Shown: in pieces, positions 9,901-16,880 of the stretch
How the letters are laid out: every line of letters starts with the position of its first letter
Position numbering within the stretch: the stretch's first letter is position 1
NCBI GenBank assembly: GCA_030833445.1
Contig: JAURHD010000007.1
Span: 62,001 to 126,000, forward strand
Source: Cephaloticoccus sp.
Lineage (GTDB): Bacteria > Verrucomicrobiota > Verrucomicrobiia > Opitutales > Opitutaceae
Length of the DNA stretch: 64,000 nucleotides
Direction: 5' to 3'
The notes under the pieces: generated by a model
The model's input: the letters and a program-made list of their open reading frames with translations, nothing else
Told to the model about the DNA's origin: nothing
Database searches by the model: none
Made by a program: the position numbers and the translations under genes

Positions 9901-10784
9901 ACTTCCGAAGGTTGGGTGGGGGTGGATGCACCGGCACGGATGGACGCCAGTCGTTTGCCCACCTCGGTCAACTGGGCCGCGGATAATTGCTTGGTTACAA
10001 TATCGCGCCCTTCCGGACTGACCCCATTCTCGGTGGCGAGGCTGAGCCAGACGAGCGCGTCGACTGGATTGACGGCCAACCCACCCCGCCCTTCGGCCAG
10101 CATGATTCCGAGATTATTTTGTGCCGGACCAAATCCTTGCCGGGCGGCCGCCAGATACAACTTGGCCGCATTCACCTCATCTTTGGCCGAACCGCGGCCT
10201 TCTTCCAACATGACGGCAAGATTGTATTGAGCGCGTGGATAGCCCTGGTTCGCCGCCAAACGATACCATGTTATGGCCTGTGCGGCATCGGTCCGCACGC
10301 CTCGACCGATTTCATAGGCTAGGCCCAAGTTATACTGGGCCTCAGCGAGGCCTTGGTCTGCTGCCTGCCGAAACCACAAAACCGATTCCATGGAATCCTG
10401 CGCCACCCCAATTCCCCCGGCATACATATTGCCGACATTGAACTGCGCGGCGGCAAATCCCTGCGTCGCCGACTTCCGGTAATAATCAAATGCCTTGGTC
10501 AGGTCGCGCGTGACCCCGCGGCCCAATTCATACATCATGCCCAAATTGAAGTTGGCCGGGGCATAGGACAGGTCGGCCGCCTGTTGATAATATCGCAAGG
10601 CTTCACGGTCATCTTTGGCGACCCCCTGCCCGTTCGCGTAGATATTGCCGAGCGTATTCAATGCCGTGGGATCACCGGCTTTGGCTTGGGTCCGCACACT
10701 TTCCAAATCGCTCTGGGCCCGACCAATCCCGGTAAGGGACACCATAGCCAGAGCCGCGAGTCCTACGCGCACGAGTCTATGCAT
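6924..10784 (-). CDS. Large secreted Sel1-repeat / coiled-coil / LysM protein
   Basis: A 1286-aa protein with four parts. A signal peptide (residues 1-23, cut near GRAQS) comes first. About six or seven Sel1-like repeats follow (residues about 30-270; units such as ALNTLGNIYANGQGVAKDD and AQYNLGLAYEIGRGVRTD). Then comes an extremely long Ala/Glu/Gln/Leu-rich coiled coil (about 315-1200), and last a C-terminal LysM domain (final 50 residues, with VVQGDSLSRISLRYFG). LysM binds peptidoglycan and Sel1 repeats bind proteins, so the coiled coil may span the periplasm. A GTG at 10826 is in frame, but the ATG at 10784 puts the signal peptide at the N-terminus. It follows the ATP-grasp-like gene by 46 nt on the same strand. 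Function is inferred. Confidence 0.85.
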   Translation of the reverse strand: MHRLVRVGLAALAMVSLTGIGRAQSDLESVRTQAKAGDPTALNTLGNIYANGQGVAKDDREALRYYQQAADLSYAPANFNLGMMYELGRGVTRDLTKAFDYYRKSATQGFAAAQFNVGNMYAGGIGVAQDSMESVLWFRQAADQGLAEAQYNLGLAYEIGRGVRTDAAQAITWYRLAANQGYPRAQYNLAVMLEEGRGSAKDEVNAAKLYLAAARQGFGPAQNNLGIMLAEGRGGLAVNPVDALVWLSLATENGVSPEGRDIVTKQLSAAQLTEVGKRLASIRAGASTPTQPSEVANSGPSMSPANSTIATPEQLAPLLAENEELRAAQNQADRERLEMAARLQELKAENERLSAAIANASRVQTTLPADLSTDERVKRLLEDKDRLNSEVTRSTKELSSLYRQLRVANDKLRVQSENASVGSPGESAEALAKLRDELSAVRIDNQRLAAENQRLVASASSNAEMDALRSRVAIGEKAVADLVQANQRNADLADQLQKAQVARDAALATQDELAKKLASVPAAKPNDEEIQRLNAAWAQTKADLVSTRRELEGLRVQIQATEVDAKVAVARSVKELDLARSKAADAEAYARNLEESNRNLSTKLDQLRAQARPVETKTVTAPVPDLRDELKAVRNDLSQVNERLAAMTQERDELARNATATTTQIEQLQAALRSAQSRSQNQPNPLQAKLDDSNALLAAAQKWIKTLESSNQSLEQAADDTKRELALVKEENRQLTVASRDTNSKLTMDEVAWAKLSAEIDESARVLAERDETIAKFKGQIASLQADLDSSRKATAAALAAQASVAQALPDANATRLEMQTLEGQVAQLEKQMAQERARSASELAALADQLKLASTTNKSLSDANRSLILSKNSDLESLNADQERLTKRVAELQEANDTLSKERDEQKSQVTDMFTKLSDSEQQIAALNQALIAAKSTADKATAKLQGMKQKQTEVDAALDEHGTAVAELTGINQNLQSEKNLLEQRLAQVMAQAEQAKTTLAATQSQLEQQNRAVATAVATADENARKLADLQTAHDDTLSELASLQSENNRLDASSAQVAKLQADLKQVQAKLSEQENRSQSLSTMEAQLKAANANLNQQLEMTNARLDALRSENSRLAGASEALNQAENKIATLTATSAQLNGAQQDLAGMRAENARLNDTLQALERDRTSRIAALQQDNAALSARLRQAQGTLDQIASAARYINSGGTSSVPASVTSAAAPRQPTEAASAPRYHTVVQGDSLSRISLRYFGTANRWQEIYDANREMLSTENVLRPSQQLLIP

Positions 10785-10830
10785 AAGCAGGAGCTGGGAT
10801 CGTCGGGCTATTCTAGGTCTGCACACTGCT

Positions 10831-12246
10831 TTAGGTTAAGGAGAAAACCCTACTCGGGAGCAAGGCAGCATCTTGCATCCCATGGATAATTTTCTTGTCC
10901 GGCGGGCAGAAAGTGGCGAGTGCACCCCCCAATGCAGCCTGCCCATCCTTAACGAAGTAATAGGGGCAAAGTCGTAACCGGCCCGCCTGTGCCAAGGCTT
11001 CGGTGGGTAAGCCATCCTTGGGTTGAGGATAAAGGCGATGTTCTATCCGGCGGGGTTTGCGATAGGCTTGCAGGATATGCAAATTGTGTGGCGCCAGTTC
11101 GATCGCACGCTCCACGCCATGCTGCCATTCCTCACGGGAGCAGTCGCTGCCCAAAACCACGCTACGAGCACCCCAAGCTGTCTCATGGTAACCGCTGATT
11201 TTGATGATCAGGTCGCGCTCGCGCTGTGAAGCACCCACCAACTCATGCCAATCGTTGAGTGAACGGCCCCCAATCTGTGGTCCGTCCAACACCGCCCCGG
11301 GAGGCAGGGGGGCCGGATCAATGATCCACGACTGTGGGATCAGTTTACGGAGCAACTTGTGCGACGGCTTGCTCAGGTGTTCCGTCCAGAAATCCTGCAA
11401 TAGATGATGATGAAACAAGGCCAGGGTCAGCTTCTCCTCCTGAAACGGACGCATCGGCGGTGCAATCGCCACTTCATCCGCTTGCCAGGCCTCCATGATG
11501 AATTTTTGCGTCGTGATATTCGGCAGATCAAAGAGCTCAAAAAATCGGTAGATGATATCGATTTTTTCCGGGTTGCCGTCGGAGTCGAAAAACAACGAGT
11601 TCTCCAACGGGAATATATCTTCCGGGCGCAGACAAAAAACCCGTTTGCCTTGCACCTGCAATTGCTCCGCCACCCATTGCATCTCGGGCCGATAGGTGGC
11701 GGCTTCATCACTCACTACCAGGGCAATCGATGGATTGCGTTCACCCGGCCGCAGCGCGGCGAGTGATTTGTAGAATAGCTCGATCATCCCGTCCTTGGTT
11801 CCGAGCACTCCGCCCTGCGCGTCATACATGCGGTTAAGAAATGCCGTCAAGCCGATGCCACCTGGCACCGAATCGAGCTCCGTCATGACAAAACCCTCGT
11901 CGGTCAGCAGCAGATCAGGCCGCAACACCGTGGGAAATTTTCCGCGGTTCTTTGGATCACGCGCATGCTGCACCAGTTCGGCCGGTTTGCCGCGGTCCAG
12001 GTAATCCAGCACCCATGGCGCGTTCAGCGGTTTGTTGCGCAGCAGGTTTTTATTGCCCGCCGCCCGCAAATAGAGGGTCTCAAGGACTTGGTGAAATTCC
12101 AAACAGGCCGCCCCGATGGCTTCGAGTTCGGTCTTTTGCTCCGGCGTAATCGGCCAGGCCTCGGGTGAGAGTTGCCATGTCTTGTCCTCAAACAGGGGCT
12201 GCGCCGCAAGGGTGGCTTTAATCTGTTCGTAAGGAAGGTCGGACAT
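10831..12246 (-). CDS. Conserved protein resembling circularly permuted ATP-grasp enzymes
   Basis: A 471-aa cytosolic protein without membrane spans, starting MSDLPYEQIKATLAAQPLFE. Two parts look ATP-grasp-like: LRPDLLLTDEGFVMTELDSV with PGGIG (residues about 110-135), and LIIKISGYHETAWGARSVVL with GSDCSREEW (about 345-375). In permuted ATP-grasp ligases comparable segments hold the Mg/ATP carboxylates and the nucleotide-binding lysine. A peptide- or amine-ligating activity is possible but not shown. It is upstream of and co-directional with the Sel1/LysM protein and downstream of prfB (70 nt). I do not know a named family for it. Confidence 0.6.
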   Translation of the reverse strand: MSDLPYEQIKATLAAQPLFEDKTWQLSPEAWPITPEQKTELEAIGAACLEFHQVLETLYLRAAGNKNLLRNKPLNAPWVLDYLDRGKPAELVQHARDPKNRGKFPTVLRPDLLLTDEGFVMTELDSVPGGIGLTAFLNRMYDAQGGVLGTKDGMIELFYKSLAALRPGERNPSIALVVSDEAATYRPEMQWVAEQLQVQGKRVFCLRPEDIFPLENSLFFDSDGNPEKIDIIYRFFELFDLPNITTQKFIMEAWQADEVAIAPPMRPFQEEKLTLALFHHHLLQDFWTEHLSKPSHKLLRKLIPQSWIIDPAPLPPGAVLDGPQIGGRSLNDWHELVGASQRERDLIIKISGYHETAWGARSVVLGSDCSREEWQHGVERAIELAPHNLHILQAYRKPRRIEHRLYPQPKDGLPTEALAQAGRLRLCPYYFVKDGQAALGGALATFCPPDKKIIHGMQDAALLPSRVFSLT

Positions 12247-12316
12247 GACTGGGTGGCTTTACATAATCCAACCACGGGGCAACGCAAACTGCGGCGCCAA
12301 AAAGTGACCCCGGCGG

Positions 12317-13463
12317 TTACTCATCGTCCATCTGGATATCCTTGTTGCGATGCCGCGGACAGCCGGCGCGCAACCAGGCGTTGATGAATTTCTCCAGATC
12401 GCCATCGAGCACTTCCTGCACATCGGTATTGCTCACGCCGGTGCGAAGATCCTTCACCATCTGGTAAGGCTGCATCACATAGCTGCGGATTTGTGCGCCC
12501 CATCCGATTTCGCCTTTCTCACCATAGAACTTCTCCATCTCACTGCGCTGCTCATCGAGTTTCTTTTCGTAGAGCCGCGCTTTGAGCACCTTCATCGCGG
12601 CCGCCTTGTTCTTGATCTGCGAACGCTCATTTTGGCAGACCACCACGATATTACTCGGAATGTGGGTCAGGCGCACGGCCGAGTCGGTCGTATTGACGCC
12701 CTGCCCGCCCTTGCCGGACGAACGGTAGACATCAACCCGGATCTCAGCCTCGGGAATCTCGATATCAATATCGTCATCGACCTCAGCCACGACATCCACC
12801 GCACAGAATGAGGTGTGTCGGCGCTTGTTCGAATCAAACGGACTGATGCGCACCAAGCGGTGCACGCCCCGTTCGGCCTTGGCATATCCATAGGCATTCT
12901 GACCCTTGATCAACAGGGTGGCTTTGCTGATTCCCGCCTGATCCCCCGGTTGCACGTCCATCAATTCAACTTCAAAGCCACTGCGCTCGGCCCACCGGGT
13001 ATACATCCGAAACAGGATGTCGGCCCAATCGTTGGACTCGGTGCCGCCGGCTCCGGCCTGAATTGAGAAAATCGCATTATTGTTGTCGAAGCGCTCGGTC
13101 AGGAACGAGGCAATCTCCAAGGCATCCAACTCCTCGAGCATGGTCTTCGTCGTGGACTCCAGCTCTTGCTCGTAGCCTTCCTTTTCACCGGCATCGGCCG
13201 TCTCGGCAAATTCCAACAATACCGTGAGGTCATCGACCTTCCGGCGGAAGGCGACCACCGGATTAACGGTTTTTTTCAAGCCGTTGAGTTTGGCGATGTG
13301 CTTTTGCGCCCGGTCGTTGCCATCCCAGAAATCGGGCGCACCCATCTGGGCCTCCATGGCGGTTATTTCCCGCTGCTTTTGTTCGCAGTCAAAGAAACCT
13401 CCATAAGTGCCCGGCGCGCTTTTTGATGTGGTCGATGTGGTCGAAAGTCTCTGGTGCTATCAT
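12317..13463 (-). CDS. prfB: Peptide chain release factor 2, expressed by programmed +1 frameshift
   Basis: RF2 releases the peptide at UGA and UAA. The main frame (from 13390 downward) has the catalytic region [20 protein letters not shown] with the GGQ tripeptide, and [20 protein letters not shown]. The true start is in another frame: an ATG at 13463 opens 24 codons ([20 protein letters not shown] and four more) ending in CTT TGA at 13394-13389. The context GGAGG TTT CTT TGA C is the classic RF2 recoding site, with a Shine-Dalgarno-like GGAGG just upstream of the slippery CTT and the UGA stop that RF2 itself reads. A +1 shift gives GAC and joins the frames, for 381 aa in total. An ATG at 13357 would give only a truncated protein. 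Confidence 0.95.
13388..13402 (-). promoter_or_regulatory. RF2 autoregulatory +1 frameshift site
   Basis: On the minus strand the sequence reads GGAGG TTT CTT TGA C. The in-frame UGA (13391-13389) follows the slippery CUU codon and an internal Shine-Dalgarno-like GGAGG. When RF2 is scarce the ribosome stalls at UGA and slips +1, making more RF2. The arrangement is the same as in E. coli prfB. Confidence 0.93.
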
Positions 13464-13548
13464 GATGAAGTGACTACCGTTGGCACCCGTGGTTCGGTCG
13501 CAAGCGGATTCTCAATCCATCCGGCCAGGGACGGACCCACCGGCGGCG

Positions 13549-14484
13549 TTAGTTACGAATCCGGCCAGCGCCAAGTTCTGCCAGGAACGAAGCGTAGGTT
13601 TTCTCGACGCCTTCTCGCAGGGCGATCCGGGCCGACCAGCCAAGTGCGGTTAGTTTGGAAACATCCATCAACTTGCGCGGCGTCCCATCCGGCTTGCTCG
13701 TGTCCCAGACAATCTTACCGGCAAAACCGACCGTCTCGGCCACGACCTCCGTCAATTCCTTGATTGTTACATCCGTGCCCGTGCCGACATTGATCCAGTC
13801 GGGTGGATTGTCCTGTTGCAGCAAGAACGCACAGGCATCGGCCAGGTCGTCGACGTGCAAAAATTCCCGTTTGGGTGAACCCGTGCCCCATGCCGTCACC
13901 TCGGCGGCGCCCGCTTCCTTGGCCTCATGAAACTTGCGGATGAGCGCCGGCATCACGTGTGAATTCTGCAGGTGATAATTGTCCCCCGGACCGTAAAGGT
14001 TGGTTGGCATCGCGGAGTGGAACATCACACCGTGCTGTTTCCGGTAATACTGGCCCAGTTTCAGGCCCGTGATTTTGGCGATGGCGTAGGCCTCGTTGGT
14101 CGGCTCCAAAGTCCCGGTCAGCAGGCAATCTTCGGGCATCGGCTGCGGCGCCAGCTTCGGGTAGATGCAGGAGCTGCCGAGAAACAGCAGTCGCTTTACA
14201 CCGGACTTGAAGGCCCCGTGAATGCAGTTCGTCGCGATCGCGAGGTTGTCGAACAGGAAGTCGGCCGGATACGTGTTGTTGGCGTGGATGCCGCCGACCT
14301 TGGCCGCGGCAATGATCGCCATGTCGGGTTTCTCGGCGGCGTAAAAAGTTTCCACCGCGGACTGATCGGTCAGGTCGAGTTCCCGACGTGACCGCAGCAC
14401 CAGCTCGACGCCTGCCTCATCCTGGAAGCGCCGCACGAGCGCGCCGCCCACCATACCATTGTGTCCGGCGACAAAAAGTTTCAT
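13549..14484 (-). CDS. fcl: GDP-L-fucose synthase
   Basis: Epimerase-reductase that turns GDP-4-keto-6-deoxy-mannose into GDP-L-fucose with NADPH. The 311-aa protein starts [20 protein letters not shown] (Rossmann GxxGxxG) and has the short-chain-type catalytic pair in [20 protein letters not shown] (about residue 133) and [20 protein letters not shown], typical of the family. Length fits (about 310-320 aa). Its ATG overlaps the end of gmd by 4 nt (ATGA), so both are one operon making GDP-fucose for surface glycans. It lies downstream of gmd on the same strand. Confidence 0.95.
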   Translation of the reverse strand: MKLFVAGHNGMVGGALVRRFQDEAGVELVLRSRRELDLTDQSAVETFYAAEKPDMAIIAAAKVGGIHANNTYPADFLFDNLAIATNCIHGAFKSGVKRLLFLGSSCIYPKLAPQPMPEDCLLTGTLEPTNEAYAIAKITGLKLGQYYRKQHGVMFHSAMPTNLYGPGDNYHLQNSHVMPALIRKFHEAKEAGAAEVTAWGTGSPKREFLHVDDLADACAFLLQQDNPPDWINVGTGTDVTIKELTEVVAETVGFAGKIVWDTSKPDGTPRKLMDVSKLTALGWSARIALREGVEKTYASFLAELGAGRIRN

Positions 14485-15518
14485 TTCACAAAGGGTGACT
14501 TGGAAACGTCGGGCAAGTCGGCGATCTGCGCCTCGCGTTTGGCGAGATCAAGGTCGGACTCGGTCATGATCTTGACCAGTTCCTTGAACTTTACCTTCGG
14601 TTCCCAGCCCAGTTGCTTCTTGGCCTTGGCCGGATCGCCGATCAGCAGGTCCACTTCGGCAGGACGTTCATAGCGGTTGTCGTATTTGACGTATTTTTCC
14701 CAGTCGAGATCGAGCAAACCAAAGCACTCCTGGATGAACTCCTTCACCGAATGCGTCTCGTTGGTCGCGACCACGTAGTCGTCGGGGTTGTCCTGCTGCA
14801 GCATGACCCACATCATCTCGACGTATTCCTTGGCGTAACCCCAGTCGCGCTTGGCGTCGAGGTTGCCCATGTAGAGCGCGTCCTGCAGGCCCATCTTGAT
14901 GCGCGTGGCGGCACGGCTGATCTTGCGGGTGACAAAGGTCTCACCGCGGCGCGGGCTCTCGTGATTGAAAAGGATGCCGTTCGACGCGTGCAAATTGTAG
15001 GATTCGCGATAGTTCACCGTCAGCCAGTAGGCATACATCTTGGCGCAGCCGTAGGGCGAGCGCGGCCAGAATGGGGTCTTCTCCGTCTGCGGCACTTCCT
15101 GCACCTTGCCGAACATCTCGGACGACGAAGCTTGGTAAAACCGGCATTTCTTCACGAGGCCGGCCTCGCGGATCGATTCAAGGATGCGCACCGCGCCGGT
15201 GCCATCGACATCGCCCGTGTATTCCGGGATGTCGAACGACACCCGCACATGCGACTGCGCGCCAAGATTGTAGATTTCGTCGGGTTGCAGCGCATAAAGC
15301 AGCTTCACCATCTGCACCGAGTCGGCGAGGTCGCCGTAGTGCAAAAACAGTTTCACTCCGTTGACATGCGGGTCGCGGTAAAGGTGGTCGATCCGACTGG
15401 TATTAAAGGTCGAAGCACGGCGAATGATGCCGTGCACCTCGTAACCCTTGGCGAGCAAGAGCTCCGCCAAGTATGAACCGTCTTGTCCTGTGATACCGGT
15501 GATAAGGGCCTTCTTCAT
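14481..15518 (-). CDS. gmd: GDP-mannose 4,6-dehydratase
   Basis: Catalyses the first step from GDP-mannose to GDP-fucose or related deoxy-sugars. The 345-aa protein starts [20 protein letters not shown], with the NADP-binding GxxGxxG, then [17 protein letters not shown], and the active-site region [20 protein letters not shown] followed by [11 protein letters not shown] with the YxxxK pair. The tail [16 protein letters not shown] is typical. It is first in the gmd-fcl operon; the ATG at 15518 is preceded by gttcctttc, without a strong Shine-Dalgarno. Confidence 0.97.
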   Translation of the reverse strand: MKKALITGITGQDGSYLAELLLAKGYEVHGIIRRASTFNTSRIDHLYRDPHVNGVKLFLHYGDLADSVQMVKLLYALQPDEIYNLGAQSHVRVSFDIPEYTGDVDGTGAVRILESIREAGLVKKCRFYQASSSEMFGKVQEVPQTEKTPFWPRSPYGCAKMYAYWLTVNYRESYNLHASNGILFNHESPRRGETFVTRKISRAATRIKMGLQDALYMGNLDAKRDWGYAKEYVEMMWVMLQQDNPDDYVVATNETHSVKEFIQECFGLLDLDWEKYVKYDNRYERPAEVDLLIGDPAKAKKQLGWEPKVKFKELVKIMTESDLDLAKREAQIADLPDVSKSPFVK

Positions 15519-15687
15519 GAAAGGAACAGGTCAACAAGCCACCCCGGCGGGCACAAGCCCTGAAAATTCAGTCAGTTTGCAGGCCTGAGACCAAATCCAC
15601 AGGGCGGAACCCTGACTCGCTGATTCCAAGGCAACGCGTTGTATTTTGACTAATGGTGAAAGGGCGTTTCGATGCCGTCCAAGCCAC

Positions 15688-16281
15688 ATGCCGGAAGATT
15701 CGCCGTTACCAGAATTCCTGCAGGATCGAGCCATGCTCTATGTCACCGGTGCCATGCCGGTGGACGAGCGTGACAGCTTCGATGTGCTCATTGAGTTCCA
15801 CGGCGGACTTCGCCGCTTGGTCTCTTCGTTGCAGGCTGTGGTCAATGCCTGCACCTTGGCCTCGGCCGGCGCCCAACCCGAGGTGCCTGCCCATCTCAAG
15901 ACAAAGCTCATGGACCGGCTCGAGACCATGCTCCCACCCGCCAAGCCGGATTGCTTGGTGGTAACCAATCCCGACGGAGAAATCGAGTGGTTCAATCATG
16001 CTTTCACCGAGATGTGTGGCTACACTTTGCCGGAGCTGAAGGGCCGCAAGCCGGGCCATGTGTTGCAAGGTCCCGATACCGATCCAGCCACCGTGGCCCG
16101 GATCCGGACCGCCATCTCGTCACGTCAACGCTGTCGGGAAACCATCGTCAATTATCACAAGGATGGAAGTCGCTATGAAGCGGATGTCCGGATCGCTCCC
16201 ATCCTCGATGATGACCGCCAGCCGCTATGGTTCGTGGCACAGGAGAGAAAATTGCAGCCCGCCGCGCCGGTTTCCGTCTAG
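15688..16281 (+). CDS. Anti-sigma-like N-terminus fused to a LOV-like PAS domain
   Basis: A 197-aa cytosolic protein. Residues about 8-80 (MLYVTGAMPVDERDSFDVLI and following) resemble the N-terminal region of anti-sigma factors without zinc ligands. Residues about 85-185 form a PAS domain of LOV type: NPDGEIEWFNHAFTEMCGY, then GRKPGHVLQGPDTDP, NYHKDGSRYEADVRI and a final FVAQE strand. In true LOV photoreceptors the GRNCRFLQ motif holds the flavin-adduct cysteine; here the position is glycine (GRKPGHVLQ). Flavin photochemistry of the usual kind is therefore unlikely, though ligand or redox sensing remains possible. A TTG at 15646 is in frame, but the ATG at 15688 is preferred. No sigma gene is adjacent. 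Confidence 0.7.
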   Translation: MPEDSPLPEFLQDRAMLYVTGAMPVDERDSFDVLIEFHGGLRRLVSSLQAVVNACTLASAGAQPEVPAHLKTKLMDRLETMLPPAKPDCLVVTNPDGEIEWFNHAFTEMCGYTLPELKGRKPGHVLQGPDTDPATVARIRTAISSRQRCRETIVNYHKDGSRYEADVRIAPILDDDRQPLWFVAQERKLQPAAPVSV

Positions 16282-16303
16282 GGAAACGATCATCCAATTC
16301 TGC

Positions 16304-16867
16304 TCAGCCCAATCGCCTCACCAAGTCCACCAACTGGGCGGCCAAGGCCTCGACCGACTTTTGGGAACGCTCACTCTTCAGCGCACCCGCTTCATCAAAC
16401 GCCTCGTGTGCCTTCGGCAATATGCATTGCGCCGGGGCAACATGACAGCCGAGATGCAGCAACAAATGCCGCGCATGCTGGAGCGAGCGTGCCCCTCCGA
16501 GCATACCCGGTGACGCAGATACCACCGCCGCCACCTTGCCCTCGAACGGGTTGTCGTCCGCCCGCGACAGCCAGTCGATCGTGTTCTTCAACAAAGGCGT
16601 GACCTGGGAGTTATATTCCGGTGACGCGATCAACAGCCCGGCATGAACCTGCATAAGCTCCAACAGCTTGACCGCATTGGCGGGCATCCCTTCAGCGTCC
16701 TCCAAGTCGCCGTGAAAAAGCGGCAACACATAATCATTCAAATCCAGCAAGGTGACCGCCCCACCGGCGGCCTCCACGGCCTTGACCACGGAGGCGAGCA
16801 GCTTCCTGTTGAGTGAATCACGCCGGGCACTACCGGCAAAAGCAAGGATACGGGGAGCAGTGGACAT
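16304..16867 (-). CDS. NAD(P)H-dependent FMN reductase family protein
   Basis: A 187-aa flavodoxin-fold reductase. The N-terminal phosphate loop is AFAGSARRDSLNRKLLASVV and the FMN-contact motif is SPEYNSQVTPLLKNTIDWLS at about residues 83-102, as in ChrR/ArsH/azoreductase-type quinone reductases. The family reduces quinones, chromate or azo dyes using NAD(P)H. It lies 13 nt downstream of the valS start side on the same strand as valS but separately translated, with its own ATG at 16867. The precise substrate is not predictable. Confidence 0.9.
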   Translation of the reverse strand: MSTAPRILAFAGSARRDSLNRKLLASVVKAVEAAGGAVTLLDLNDYVLPLFHGDLEDAEGMPANAVKLLELMQVHAGLLIASPEYNSQVTPLLKNTIDWLSRADDNPFEGKVAAVVSASPGMLGGARSLQHARHLLLHLGCHVAPAQCILPKAHEAFDEAGALKSERSQKSVEALAAQLVDLVRRLG

Positions 16868-16880
16868 AACCCAAACAAAC

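Noticed and set aside
10784-10826. GTG start at 10826 for the Sel1/LysM protein
   Set aside because: It would put 14 residues before the signal peptide; the ATG at 10784 places the signal peptide correctly.
12317-13357. prfB as a simple 346-aa gene starting at 13357
   Set aside because: The upstream frame with the CTT TGA C recoding site and [10 protein letters not shown] leader shows the real start at 13463.
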